64,000 nt of DNA from Chelativorans salis (GCF_025336525.1 NZ_JAOCZP010000001.1:1-64000), one strand, 5' to 3'; shown: positions 25,397 to 34,487, counted from the first letter of the stretch. Program-made: numbers and translations. The notes: generated by a model not told the origin, from the letters alone.

Positions 25397-25795
25397 TCAT
25401 CGCAACTGAGTGCTTTTGAAAGGCGGCGCCTCAGGGTGCCGCTTTTGCCTTTTTTGAGCCCGCACCGAGGTGAAGCGACGTCGGGCTGGTTTCTTTTCGG
25501 CTTCCGACTCACCTGCTCCGGCCACACCCGCCTTCAGCCGGTCATGGACCTGTTTGAGAGCGATATGGCGGTTGAGGTCGTAGCTCCAGTGCCGCCGTAT
25601 ACCCTTCAGCCGCTCCCGCTCGATCAGCCGGGTAAGCCGCGCCAGGATCGCCGTCCTTTCCTTTCCTGAAGACTTTAGGGCTACGGCCAGATCTATCCCT
25701 GAGACGAGGAAGAATACTGCGCATTGCCGCGCCTCCGCCGCCTGAAGCTTCTTTGCCTGGCGGAATGTCTTGACCTCTTCCTGAAACACGCTCAT
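25397..25795 (-). CDS. Hypothetical basic helical protein
   Basis: 132 aa from ATG 25795, with GGAGGTTGTGCGC upstream, a strong ribosome-binding site. Helical start (FQEEVKTFRQAKKLQAAEARQ), then a short hydrophobic AVFFLVSGIDLAVAL, then a strongly basic part (ARLTRLIERERLKGIRRHWSYDLNRHIALKQ) and a Lys/Arg-rich tail. It could bind nucleic acid. It is convergent with mucR, only four bases away, and the mucR terminator lies within its last codons. No family recognised. Confidence 0.65.
   Translation of the reverse strand: MSVFQEEVKTFRQAKKLQAAEARQCAVFFLVSGIDLAVALKSSGKERTAILARLTRLIERERLKGIRRHWSYDLNRHIALKQVHDRLKAGVAGAGESEAEKKPARRRFTSVRAQKRQKRHPEAPPFKSTQLR
25419..25455 (+). terminator. Rho-independent terminator of mucR
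   Basis: AAAGGCGGCGCC pairs with GGTGCCGCTTTT (12 pairs including G-T) around a TCAG loop, followed by GCCTTTTTT. It sits inside the 3' end of the convergent gene, so one DNA stretch serves both as terminator and as coding sequence. Confidence 0.8.
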
Positions 25796-26009
25796 GCGCA
25801 CAACCTCCATCTGTTGGAGCCCAGTGTGCAAGGTGCGTGCGCCGCGGGGATAAATTTGCGGCATTATTTTATGCGAAAAAAGAAAATGTCTTTTTGAAAC
25901 AAATAGACGGGCTAACACGCTTCGAATTTTTGTTCCTTTTTTGTTCGCCCTTTCGGCCGGCGGCGGTATAAGGAATTTATTCCTGTTTCCAGTGGAGGGG
26001 ATCCGTTCT

Positions 26010-26432
26010 GTGCCTTTGATCGCCGCAAGCCCGATACCGCACGAAAACGAAATGCAGGACCCGACTGCGCTCGCCCAAGCCTACATACGCAGGCTAAGCC
26101 CCGTTACCGACGAGCGGGTGATGGACGTCTGCGAATGCGTGATGGACATCGTCGCCGCCCTTTTCAACGTCAGCGGACGCGAGTTGCGCCGGCCTGGCAG
26201 GAGCACCGTCAGCGTGACCCGGGTACGGCAGATCGGCATGTATGTGACGCACGTGGTGCTGGGGCTTACGATGAAGGAGGTCGGCCAGGGCTTCGGCCGC
26301 GACCGCACTACAGTCAAGCATGCCTGCCACCTTGTTGAGGACATGCGCGACGACGAAGACCTCGACCGCATCGTACACATGGTCGAGCGCGTGACCGCAG
26401 CGGCTTTCCGGCAGACGGAGGTGCTTCCTTGA
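26010..26432 (+). CDS. DnaA domain IV-like helix-turn-helix protein
   Basis: 140 aa from GTG 26010, chosen because GGAGGGG lies 9-15 bases upstream. The core (GRELRRPGRSTVSVTRVRQIGMYVTHVVLGLTMKEVGQGFGRDRTTVKHACHLVEDM, in pieces) matches the C-terminal DNA-binding domain of DnaA: basic loop, then the DRTTVKHAC recognition helix (DHTTVxHA in DnaA). No AAA+ domain is present. Such orphans occur in Rhizobiales beside a DUF6456 gene, as here (overlap TTGA with the next gene). It could bind DnaA-box-like sites as a regulator; this is inference. Confidence 0.8.
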   Translation: MPLIAASPIPHENEMQDPTALAQAYIRRLSPVTDERVMDVCECVMDIVAALFNVSGRELRRPGRSTVSVTRVRQIGMYVTHVVLGLTMKEVGQGFGRDRTTVKHACHLVEDMRDDEDLDRIVHMVERVTAAAFRQTEVLP

Positions 26433-27250
26433 AACGACAGGAGATCGATTCGGCGCGTGCGCGCAAGGAACGGGCGCGTATCGTGCGCTTCCTCGCTGCG
26501 GGTCCCGCCATTCCCCGCGCCGCGGCCAAGGAGGGCACGGTCCTGCTCGACGGCGGTGAGCGCGGCACGGTATCGGCCGCCTCCGCAACGCTGACAGCCC
26601 TGGTGCGCGACGGGGTGATGCGGAGGGAAGGCGCGGGTCTTGCCCTTTCACCGGAGGGTCGAGCGCTCGCGAAACGCACGGAAGCGGGCGATGCGCCTTT
26701 CCGCACTCAGCACATGGACCTTGGAACGCGCACGCTGCTGACCGAGGCTGGCGAGCACACGGTCCAGGCTAACCTGTCCGAATCCCCCCTGGCGCAACTC
26801 GCCCGAAGGCGGACGAAGAACGGCACGCCTTTCCTCGACGACAACGAGTTCCGTGCCGGCGAGCGCTTGCGCGCAGACTATACACGCGGCCGCATCATGC
26901 CCCGGCTTGGCGCCAACTGGAGCGAGGCTGTGGCTGACGGCCGGCGCGGCAGCGGCGATAACGGCACCGCTGACCTCACCGATGCCGCGCTGGCCGCGCG
27001 CCAGCGGGTCGACCAGGCGCTTATTGCGGTGGGACCGGAGCTTTCCGGCGTGCTGGTCGATGTCTGCTGTTTCCTGAAAGGACTGGAGCAAGTCGAAGCA
27101 GAGCGCGGGTGGCCGGTGCGCTCCGCCAAGGTGGTGCTGAAGACCGCGCTTGCTGCTCTCAGCCGCCATTACGAGCCGCAGTCCCGCCCGCGCCGGCGCT
27201 CCGTGTTGCACTGGGGGGCGGGGGACTATCGGCCAAGACTGCGGCGGTAG
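26429..27250 (+). CDS. DUF6456 domain protein
   Basis: 273 aa from TTG 26429, overlapping the preceding stop. An N-terminal winged-helix-like part (about 1-90; ATLTALVRDGVMRREGAGLALSPEGRALAKR) is followed by the DUF6456 domain. Its FRAGERLRADYTRGRIMPRLGANWSEAV stretch and the late EAERGWPVRSAKVVLKTALAALSRHY are typical. The combination suggests a DNA-binding regulator working with the DnaA-like neighbour. The tail is basic. Function not established. Confidence 0.75.
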   Translation: MKRQEIDSARARKERARIVRFLAAGPAIPRAAAKEGTVLLDGGERGTVSAASATLTALVRDGVMRREGAGLALSPEGRALAKRTEAGDAPFRTQHMDLGTRTLLTEAGEHTVQANLSESPLAQLARRRTKNGTPFLDDNEFRAGERLRADYTRGRIMPRLGANWSEAVADGRRGSGDNGTADLTDAALAARQRVDQALIAVGPELSGVLVDVCCFLKGLEQVEAERGWPVRSAKVVLKTALAALSRHYEPQSRPRRRSVLHWGAGDYRPRLRR

Positions 27251-27406
27251 AGGATATCTGCGGCGCCGCATGGTCGTTCCACAGTGCCAACCTTGCGTCG
27301 ACCATCGATGGCAATTACGCCTTGAACCGAGGCCAAAGGCCCTGTTCATTTCCCATAAGAATTCGGTACCTCTCAGATTGTCCCCTTCGACAAGGATATC
27401 GCCACC

Positions 27407-29509
27407 ATGCAGCAGAAGGCCGCCTTCGCCTCTCTCCCCGCACCCCGCCCGGAAAAGCGCCCGCGCCAGGACACCCGCCACGGCATCACCCGCACGGACG
27501 ACTATGGCTGGCTCAGGGCTGAGAACTGGCAGGAGGTGCTGAAAGATCCTTCCCTGCTCGCCACAGACATCCGCGCTCATCTGGAGGCGGAGAATGTCTA
27601 TCACGAGCAACTGATGGCCGACACAAAGGGACTTCAGAAGACGCTCTTTGCCGAGATGAAGGGCCGCATCAAAGAGGACGATTCCTCCGTTCCCATGAAG
27701 GACGGCCCCTATGCCTATGGCAGCGCATACCGGGAGGGCGGCGAGCACCCGCACTTCTTCCGCACGCCGCGCGAAGGCGGCGCGGAGGAGGTGCTGCTTG
27801 ATGGCGACAAGGAGGCCGAAGGCAAGGCCTATTTTCATATCGGCGGCATCGGCCACTCGCCCGATCATAAGCACCTTCTGTGGGGAGCGGACGACAAGGG
27901 CTCGGAGTTCTACACGCTTAGGGTCCGTGCCCTCTCCTCCAGGCGCGACCTCGAAGACCGGGTGGAAAATGCCAGCGGCTCCGGCACCTTCAACGCCGAC
28001 GGCAGCGGCTTCTACTACACGCGGCTCGACGACAACCACCGCCCCTCCAAGGTCTTCTTCCACGCACTGGGCGAAGACGCCGGAAAAGACCGGCTCATCT
28101 ACGAGGAAGCCGATCCCGGCTTCTTCATGAATGTCTTCGGCAGCCGGCTCGACGACTGGATCTTCATCAACGTCTACGACCACGAAACCACCGAATACCG
28201 CGTTCTGCCGGCGAACGATGCGAACGCCACCCCACGCGTGGTGGCGGCACGCGAGACGGGCGTGGAATACAATCTGGAGCCGGCGGGAGAGGAGTTCTTC
28301 ATCCTCACCAACGCCGATGGCGCCAAGGACTTCAAGATTATGGCCGCCCCCGTCGCCGATCCGTCGCGCGCCAACTGGCGCGAGGTGGTGGCGCATGAGC
28401 CAGGACGGCTGATCCTGTCGATCCTCGCCTTCAGGCGCTATCTCGTGCGCCTGGAGCGCAAGGACGGCCTGCCGCGCATCGTTGTGCGCGAGCGGGCAAG
28501 CGGCGAGGAACATGTGATCGACTTTGACGAGGAGGCCTATTCGCTGGGCCTCGGTGGTTCCCTCGAATACGGCACGGAGACCTTCCGCTTCACCTATTCC
28601 TCGATGACAACGCCGGCGCAGGAATTCGACTACGACATGCGCACGCGCCGGCGCACTCTCCTGAAAACACAGGAGGTGCCATCCGGCCATAACTCCGAGG
28701 ATTACGTCACGCGCCGCCTGATGGCGGCAGCACCCGACGGCGAACTCGTGCCGATCTCCCTCGTTCACCGCCGCGGCCTTAAGCTCGACGGCACCGCCCC
28801 CTGCCTGCTCTATGGCTACGGCGCCTACGGCATCACCATACCGGCCGCCTTCCGCACCAACTGCCTCTCTCTGGTCGACCGCGGCTTCGTCTACGCCATC
28901 GCCCATATCCGCGGCGGCAAGGACAAGGGCTATAGCTGGTACGAAGATGGCAAGCGGGAGAAGAAGCCGAACACGTTCACCGATTTCATCGCCTGCGCCC
29001 GCCACCTGGTGGCGGCAGGCTACACCAGCCACGATAGGCTCGTTGCCGAAGGAGGCTCGGCCGGCGGCATGCTGATGGGCGCCGTCGCCACCATGGCACC
29101 GCAGGATTTTTGCGCTATCGTGGCGCACGTGCCCTTCGTCGACGTGCTCAACACCATGCTCGATGACACGCTGCCGCTCACCCCGCCCGAATGGCCCGAA
29201 TGGGGAAATCCCATCGCCAGCCGGCAAGACTACGAGACTATCGCCGCCTACTCGCCCTACGACAATGTGCGCGAACAGCCCTACCCCACCATCCTGGCAC
29301 TGGCCGGCCTCACGGACCCGCGCGTGACCTATTGGGAGCCGGCCAAATGGGTGGCGCGCTTGCGCGACAGCAACAAGGCCGGCAATCCCGTCATGCTAAA
29401 GATCAACCTCGACGCCGGCCACGCCGGCGCCTCGGGCCGCTTCTCCCGGCTGGAGGAGGTGGCATTCAGCTATGCGTTCACACTGAAGGCGGTGGGAAAG
29501 AGTGAGTAG
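27407..29509 (+). CDS. ptrB: Oligopeptidase B (S9A prolyl oligopeptidase family)
   Basis: 700 aa, cytoplasmic serine peptidase cleaving short peptides after basic residues. The N-terminal ~420 residues form the beta-propeller; the rest is an alpha/beta hydrolase. The active site shows GGSAGGMLMG (Ser near 550), LTDPRV (Asp) and LDAGHAG (His near 670). GYGAYGI and DRGFVYAIAHIRGG are family signatures. The protein is the usual length. The neighbours give no operon. Confidence 0.92.
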   Translation: MQQKAAFASLPAPRPEKRPRQDTRHGITRTDDYGWLRAENWQEVLKDPSLLATDIRAHLEAENVYHEQLMADTKGLQKTLFAEMKGRIKEDDSSVPMKDGPYAYGSAYREGGEHPHFFRTPREGGAEEVLLDGDKEAEGKAYFHIGGIGHSPDHKHLLWGADDKGSEFYTLRVRALSSRRDLEDRVENASGSGTFNADGSGFYYTRLDDNHRPSKVFFHALGEDAGKDRLIYEEADPGFFMNVFGSRLDDWIFINVYDHETTEYRVLPANDANATPRVVAARETGVEYNLEPAGEEFFILTNADGAKDFKIMAAPVADPSRANWREVVAHEPGRLILSILAFRRYLVRLERKDGLPRIVVRERASGEEHVIDFDEEAYSLGLGGSLEYGTETFRFTYSSMTTPAQEFDYDMRTRRRTLLKTQEVPSGHNSEDYVTRRLMAAAPDGELVPISLVHRRGLKLDGTAPCLLYGYGAYGITIPAAFRTNCLSLVDRGFVYAIAHIRGGKDKGYSWYEDGKREKKPNTFTDFIACARHLVAAGYTSHDRLVAEGGSAGGMLMGAVATMAPQDFCAIVAHVPFVDVLNTMLDDTLPLTPPEWPEWGNPIASRQDYETIAAYSPYDNVREQPYPTILALAGLTDPRVTYWEPAKWVARLRDSNKAGNPVMLKINLDAGHAGASGRFSRLEEVAFSYAFTLKAVGKSE

Positions 29510-29544
29510 GGAAGTATGGTCGCCGCCAAATTCGGCTCACTTCG

Positions 29545-30462
29545 CTACTCACTACTTGCTCTTATAGGCACCGCCTTCAAATACGCCGCAATCGCTTCCC
29601 GGTCCTCCGCCCGCAGCTTCGCCAGGTTCTCCTGCACGGCGACCATGGCGCCGCCGACGGAATCGAAGTCGGGCGTGAAGCCGGTTTCGAAGTAGTAGAC
29701 GATGTCGCCCGGAGACCACGAACGGAGACCTTCCTCGCTCGGCGTGATGTTCGGTACGGACCCTTCCCCCTCCAGCGCCCGCGCGCCCGCCAGCCAGCGG
29801 TCGCCCTTCAAGCCGCCGGTGAAGAAGCGCGGCGTGTGGCACTCGCCGCAGTGCCCCGGCCCCTCCACAAGGTAGCGCCCGCGCAGCACTGCCTCCGGCG
29901 CACCGACGGGGAACGTCACCACCGGCTCCTCACTCAGATACAAAAGCTTCCACAGTCCGAGCCCACGCCGCAGTGTGTAGGGGAAGGAAAGCGTATGGCT
30001 TGGCGCATCCTCGGCAATCGGCGGCAGCGTCTTCAAATAGGCGAAGAGATCAGCCACGTCCTGCAGCTTCATCCGCGCATAGGAGGTGTAGGGGAAAGCC
30101 GGATAGTAGTGCTCGCCCTCCGGCGAGACGCCGCGCATCATGGCGTTGGCGAAGTCGGCCGCCTCCCACGCACCGATGCCATGTTCGGGATCGGGCGAGA
30201 TGTTCGGCGCCACGAACGTGCCGAAGGCGGTCTCGAGTGCAAAGCCGCCGGCAAGCTCCAGTTCCGCCTCGCCCTCGGCGTCCGGCCGTACGTGGCAGGA
30301 AGCGCAGCCGCCGATCTGGAAAATGCGCTCGCCGCGGTCTGGATCGCCCGGCTGCACGCCGGCAAGGGTTGCCGCATCGAGCCGCTCCGGCTCGGTCGCG
30401 AACCAGAATACGCCGCCCACGACGAGAATCAGGACGGCGGCATAAAGCAGCTTGCGCGGCAT
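29545..30462 (-). CDS. Diheme c-type cytochrome, membrane-anchored
   Basis: 305 aa. An uncleaved N-terminal anchor (RKLLYAAVLILVVGGVFWFA) precedes two cytochrome c domains: CASCH near residue 54 and CGECH near residue 205, each followed by a distal Met-containing region. The arrangement resembles the diheme subunits that take electrons from periplasmic dehydrogenases. It lies six bases downstream of a cytochrome c' gene in the same direction, so the pair is an operon. The substrate is not evident. Start ATG 30462. Confidence 0.85.
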   Translation of the reverse strand: MPRKLLYAAVLILVVGGVFWFATEPERLDAATLAGVQPGDPDRGERIFQIGGCASCHVRPDAEGEAELELAGGFALETAFGTFVAPNISPDPEHGIGAWEAADFANAMMRGVSPEGEHYYPAFPYTSYARMKLQDVADLFAYLKTLPPIAEDAPSHTLSFPYTLRRGLGLWKLLYLSEEPVVTFPVGAPEAVLRGRYLVEGPGHCGECHTPRFFTGGLKGDRWLAGARALEGEGSVPNITPSEEGLRSWSPGDIVYYFETGFTPDFDSVGGAMVAVQENLAKLRAEDREAIAAYLKAVPIRASSE

Positions 30463-30468
30463 CAATCG

Positions 30469-30930
30469 TCAGTTGTTCTTCACGCGGAAATCTTCGTGAC
30501 AGCTACGGCAGTTGGTTAGCACCGGACCAACGGCCTGCTGAAAGGCGGCAAGATCGGCCGGACCGTCCTTGCCGGAAGCCTCGAGCGCCGCCGCCACATC
30601 GGTCTGAAACTTGCCCAACGCCTCCTGAAATCCTTCGGGATCTTTCCAAATCTCCGGCGCGGCCGTGGTGTCGCCGCCCGTCTCCGAGCCCCCGGGGAAA
30701 TAGTCGCCATAGGCGTGCGCGGTCGCGTTGAAAGTGGCGAGCGCGGCCTTCGCGACGACCGGGTTATAATCGAGCTCGCCCTTCAACATGGCGCCAGACG
30801 TCGCCGCCGATGCCGCCATCGACTGCATCAGCGCCTTGCGTACGGCAACAGGATCGTCTGCAGCCGTCACGGCAGCCGCCGTGATGAAGAGTGCGGAAAG
30901 CGCGGAACAGGAAACCACGAATCTTTTCAT
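30469..30930 (-). CDS. Cytochrome c' (class II cytochrome c)
   Basis: 153 aa with a cleavable signal (MKRFVVSCSALSALFITAAAVTAA). The helical bundle carries one heme site near the C-terminus (CRSCHEDFR), the class II pattern. Length and placement fit periplasmic cytochrome c', often associated with NO or general redox roles. It is the first gene of a pair with the diheme cytochrome. Confidence 0.88.
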   Translation of the reverse strand: MKRFVVSCSALSALFITAAAVTAADDPVAVRKALMQSMAASAATSGAMLKGELDYNPVVAKAALATFNATAHAYGDYFPGGSETGGDTTAAPEIWKDPEGFQEALGKFQTDVAAALEASGKDGPADLAAFQQAVGPVLTNCRSCHEDFRVKNN

Positions 30931-31060
30931 CAGCTATCTCCGAAGGTTTACCCCCCGTCGTCACCATAGTCGCCGCTGCACCGGCTTGGCTCAAATGTAG
31001 GCCTGTTTAGATCACGCTTTCGTGAGCCGACCAACGAATCGACTCCTCCCAAATGCCGGC

Positions 31061-31090
31061 AAAAGAAAACCCGGCGCCAAGGCCGGGTTT
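31061..31090 (-). terminator. Rho-independent terminator of the superoxide dismutase gene
   Basis: AAACCCGGC (31067-31075) pairs with GCCGGGTTT (31082-31090) around a six-base loop. On the minus strand it is followed by TTTTCTTTT. It lies about 29 bases after the sod stop. Confidence 0.85.
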
Positions 31091-31118
31091 CTTCAAACAC
31101 TTCGCTGCCGTCTTGCGC

Positions 31119-31718
31119 TCAGCTCGCCTTCTCGTAGCACTCCAGGACGTAATCCCAGTTGATGAGGTTATCGACAAAGGCTTCCAGATATTTCGGCCGC
31201 GCATTGCGGTAGTCGATGTAGTAGGAATGCTCCCACACGTCGACGCCGAGGATCGGCGTGCCGCCATGGACCAGCGGGTTCTCGCCATTGGGCGTCTTCA
31301 TGATTTCAAGCTTGCCGCCCTTCACGGCCAGCCACGCCCAGCCGGAGCCAAACTGGGTGACGCCGGCGTTGATGAAGTCGGCGCGGAACTTGTCGTAGCC
31401 GCCGAGATCGCTGTCGATGGCCTTCTGAAGCGCACCGGGCAGGCTGGTGCCGCCGCCGCCTTTCTTCATCCAGTTCCAGAAATGGAGGTGGTTGAAATGC
31501 TGGCCGGCATTGTTGAAGAGGGTCTGGTTCTTGCCGAAGGACTGCTTGACGACCTCTTCCACCGACAGGTTGTCCATGCCGGCTTCCGCCGCCAGCTTGT
31601 TACCGGTGTCGACATAGGCCTTGTGGTGCTTGTCGTGGTGGAATTCGAGCGTCTCCCTCGACATGTAGGGCTGCAATGCCTCGTAGTCATAGGGCAGGTC
31701 TGGCAGTTCAAAGGCCAT
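31119..31718 (-). CDS. sodB: Superoxide dismutase, Fe/Mn type
   Basis: 199 aa from ATG 31718 with GGGAGA upstream. Metal ligands are visible: His in FHHDKHH near 27, His in HFNHLHFWNWM near 77, and DVWEHSYYIDY giving Asp and His near 160. AGQHFNH with Gln and the GGTS region favour the iron form, but Fe versus Mn cannot be settled from sequence by eye. No signal peptide, so cytoplasmic. It is monocistronic with its own terminator. Confidence 0.93.
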   Translation of the reverse strand: MAFELPDLPYDYEALQPYMSRETLEFHHDKHHKAYVDTGNKLAAEAGMDNLSVEEVVKQSFGKNQTLFNNAGQHFNHLHFWNWMKKGGGGTSLPGALQKAIDSDLGGYDKFRADFINAGVTQFGSGWAWLAVKGGKLEIMKTPNGENPLVHGGTPILGVDVWEHSYYIDYRNARPKYLEAFVDNLINWDYVLECYEKAS

Positions 31719-31820
31719 ATTCGGTCTCCCTCGTAACAGCGGTTGAAAATCTTGCGACTCGCAGATGGGGTCGGGTGTGCGCTTTGACAACTCCGCCCCG
31801 CACCGAACGTTCCTAGCAGG

Positions 31821-32699
31821 TCAGCCGGCGGGCGTCGAATGCGCCCATTCCCAATAGAGCTCACGCGCCTTCTTGGCCACAGGGCCCGGCTGAAGTACCC
31901 GCTCCTCGATACGGGTGACCGGTACCACCTTCGAATGGTTGCCGGTGGAGAAGATTTCATCTGCGTTGAGAAAATCCTGCACGCTCAAGGTCTTCTCCAC
32001 CACCGGCGAGCCGGCATCGGAAAGCAGCATCATGACGCGGGCGCGCGTGATGCCGGAGAGAAACGTGCCGTTCGGCGCGGGCGTAAAGACCTGGCCATCC
32101 TTGACAAGGAAGATGTTGGAGGTCCCTGTCTCGGCGACGTTACCCAGCATGTCGAGCACGAGGGCGTTGTCGAAACCCCGCCCCTTGGCATCGAGGATCG
32201 CCCGCCCGTTGTTCGGATAGAGGCACCCGGCCTTGGCATTGGTCGGCATGGTCTCGATCGTCGGACGGCGGAAACGGGAGACGCCGATGGAAAAGCCTTT
32301 TGGTGAGATCATCGGCGCCTCATAGAGGCAGAGGCAGAAACGCGTGGAGGAAGGGTCCGCCGGCACGCTCATGTAGCCGCCGTGCTCGGCCCAGTACATG
32401 GGGCGGATATAGACGGCGGTCTTGCCGTCGAACTTCTTCAGCCCCTCCCAGGTCAGCGCGACGATCTCCTCCGCCGGCTTCAGTGCATCGAGGCCCAGGG
32501 CACGCGCCGAGGCGTTCACGCGCTCCGAATGGCGGTCGAGGTCCGGTGCCACGCCCTCGAACCAGCGAGCACCGTCGAAGACGGACGAGCCCAGCCATAT
32601 GGCGTGGGTACGCGGTCCGGCGATGGCCACATTGCCCTCATGCCAGTCTCCGTCGAGGAAGGTCCAGGTGATGGATTGCGCCTCCGGCAGGGCATTCAT
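31821..32699 (-). CDS. Branched-chain amino acid aminotransferase-like (class IV, PLP)
   Basis: 292 aa, with GGAGGCGAAACGCC before ATG 32699. The fold-type IV signature includes the PLP Lys in TNAKAGCLY near 160, RPMYWAEHGGY, then DMLGNVAETGTSNIFLV and LSGITRARVM. Alphaproteobacteria have several IlvE-like paralogues, some acting as D-amino-acid or general aminotransferases. I therefore assign it to the family but not strictly to ilvE. Confidence 0.88.
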   Translation of the reverse strand: MNALPEAQSITWTFLDGDWHEGNVAIAGPRTHAIWLGSSVFDGARWFEGVAPDLDRHSERVNASARALGLDALKPAEEIVALTWEGLKKFDGKTAVYIRPMYWAEHGGYMSVPADPSSTRFCLCLYEAPMISPKGFSIGVSRFRRPTIETMPTNAKAGCLYPNNGRAILDAKGRGFDNALVLDMLGNVAETGTSNIFLVKDGQVFTPAPNGTFLSGITRARVMMLLSDAGSPVVEKTLSVQDFLNADEIFSTGNHSKVVPVTRIEERVLQPGPVAKKARELYWEWAHSTPAG

Positions 32700-32730
32700 G
32701 GCGTTTCGCCTCCTTATTCTTTCCTTGGGT

Positions 32731-32749
32731 GCTAGGGATAGCGCCTAGC
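32731..32749. promoter_or_regulatory. Palindrome between divergent promoters
   Basis: GCTAGG-N7-CCTAGC in the 151-base gap between the aminotransferase and dehalogenase genes; a possible operator. Confidence 0.3.
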
Positions 32750-32850
32750 AAAGCGCCGTCAATTGTCACATTCACCCAAGCGTCGGTCCAGCCGTTCTTG
32801 ACCGCCGGCAGTACTTGCGGTCAAGTGTGGTTGTTTCCAAAGGTTTGGAC

Positions 32851-33513
32851 ATGCGCTTTTCCGCTTTCGTTTTCGATGCTTACGGCACGCTATTCGACGT
32901 GCATGCCGCCGTGCGCAAACACGCAGGCGAGATCGGCCCCGAGGGGCAGCTTCTTTCCGATATCTGGCGCGCCAAGCAGCTCGAATACTCCTGGGTCGGC
33001 ACATTGATGGGCGAGCATGTCGATTTCTGGACGCTCACCGAGCGGTCGCTCGACTATGCCTTCCGCAAGGTTCCCTCGATCGACACCGGCCTCAGGGACA
33101 AGCTCCTCGAGGCCTATTGGCATCTCGATTGCTATCCGGAGGTGCCGAGCGTTCTCAGGGCGCTGAAGATCGCCGGCGCGCGGCTTGCCATCCTGTCCAA
33201 CGGTTCCAAGGCGATGCTCGAGGCGGCGGTGCGCTCGGCGGCGCTGGAGACCGTTCTCGACGACGTCTTCTCGGCGGACGACGCGCGCAGGTTCAAGACG
33301 GACCCGGCCGTTTACGACTTGGTAACCATGTCGTGGCGTATTTATCCGAGCGCCGTCTCCTTCCAGTCATCGAACCGTTGGGACATTGCCGGTGCCACAC
33401 GCTGCGGTTTTCGCACCGTGTGGATCAATCGGACACAACAGCCGGACGAATATGCTGACCATCAACCGGAGCTCATCCTGCCCTCGCTCGAAGGCCTTAT
33501 CACGGCAAGTTGA
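32851..33513 (+). CDS. HAD-type (S)-2-haloacid dehalogenase
   Basis: 220 aa from ATG 32851 (AAAGG upstream). Motif I is FDAYGTLFDVHA with nucleophile Asp near 8. Motif II LSNGSKAML carries the Ser/Asn pair; FKTDPAVYDL gives the Lys. Motif III is SSNRWDIAGATRCGFRTVWINR. The SSNxWD box is the signature of type II haloacid dehalogenases. Whether the physiological substrate is a haloacid is unknown. It is divergent from the aminotransferase gene. Confidence 0.88.
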   Translation: MRFSAFVFDAYGTLFDVHAAVRKHAGEIGPEGQLLSDIWRAKQLEYSWVGTLMGEHVDFWTLTERSLDYAFRKVPSIDTGLRDKLLEAYWHLDCYPEVPSVLRALKIAGARLAILSNGSKAMLEAAVRSAALETVLDDVFSADDARRFKTDPAVYDLVTMSWRIYPSAVSFQSSNRWDIAGATRCGFRTVWINRTQQPDEYADHQPELILPSLEGLITAS

Positions 33514-33707
33514 TGGAGACTGGCCCGCATCAACGCGTTGCAAATCGTAACCGGCCGGGTCGATAATGCGGTGCTGCCTTGCCAAATTCACCCTCCCGCC
33601 CGAATTACAGGTTTATGCTTGCGCCCTAGCCGACTCAGCCGTCCTCATCGTTGCCCAGCTTTTCACCGCATTGCATGAAACGTTTTTTGAGCGAACAGAA
33701 GAGACCG

Positions 33708-34457
33708 ATGTCCACCTTTAACCCCTGCTCCCCCACCATGACACGCCGCCGGTTCCTTTCTGCCACGGCGGCCAGCGCCGCCACCGCGGCGCTCGCCGGT
33801 TGCGTGTCGGTACCTTCCACGCAGACGGCGTATGCACCGGCGCGCCCGGCACCGACGCCCAGCGTCTCCGAATTTCGCGTCATGTACGGCGCGATGGTGG
33901 ACGACGGTCGCGAAATTCCCTCCGTCCCCATCGAGAAGCTGGACCCACGGCTCTACCGTCAGGAAGTGGCCGACCCGACGGGCGAGCAGCCCGGCACGAT
34001 CGTCGTCGACACCTCGCAGCACTTCCTCTACCTCGTGCGCGGGGGTGGCCGGGCCTTGCGCTACGGCGTCGGCCTTGGGCGCGCCGGGTTCGAATGGGCA
34101 GGCCGGGCGCAGATCAATAAGAAGCGGGTGTGGCCGAATTGGCACCCGCCGGAGGAAATGATTGAGCGTCAGCCGGAGTTGGAGAAGTACCGCACGGAGT
34201 TCGACAAGGACACGGGCGAATGGCGTGGCGGCATGGAAGGCGGCATCATGAACCCGCTCGGAGCCCGTGCGCTCTATCTCTATGAAGACGGCAAGGACAC
34301 GCTCTACCGGATCCACGGCTCGCCCGAATGGTGGACGATCGGCAAGTCCGTGTCATCGGGTTGCGTGCGCATGATTAATCAGGACGTGATCGACCTCTAT
34401 GACCGCGTGCCAGAGGGAACGCCGGTCGTGGTGACCAGCGGGGTCTACACGGTTTAG
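33708..34457 (+). CDS. L,D-transpeptidase (YkuD family), Tat/lipoprotein-like leader
   Basis: 249 aa from ATG 33708, which has AGAAGAGACC upstream; ATG 33738 is an alternative. The leader TRRRFLSATAASAATAALAGC combines a twin-arginine motif with a lipobox-like Cys. The YkuD catalytic segment HGSPEWWTIGKSVSSGCVRM contains the His and the nucleophilic Cys (SSGCVRM) near residue 220. It would form 3-3 peptidoglycan cross-links or attach proteins in the periplasm. Rhizobiales carry many such paralogues. Confidence 0.9.
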   Translation: MSTFNPCSPTMTRRRFLSATAASAATAALAGCVSVPSTQTAYAPARPAPTPSVSEFRVMYGAMVDDGREIPSVPIEKLDPRLYRQEVADPTGEQPGTIVVDTSQHFLYLVRGGGRALRYGVGLGRAGFEWAGRAQINKKRVWPNWHPPEEMIERQPELEKYRTEFDKDTGEWRGGMEGGIMNPLGARALYLYEDGKDTLYRIHGSPEWWTIGKSVSSGCVRMINQDVIDLYDRVPEGTPVVVTSGVYTV

Positions 34458-34487
34458 TGTGGCGGTGTCCTCCCCTCGATAGGGAAC

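Noticed and set aside
26648-29227. 859-codon minus-strand frame opposite DUF6456 and oligopeptidase B
   Set aside because: It spans two well-supported genes and their intergenic gap, with a low-complexity, Gly/Ala/Val/Asp-rich translation; an effect of high GC.
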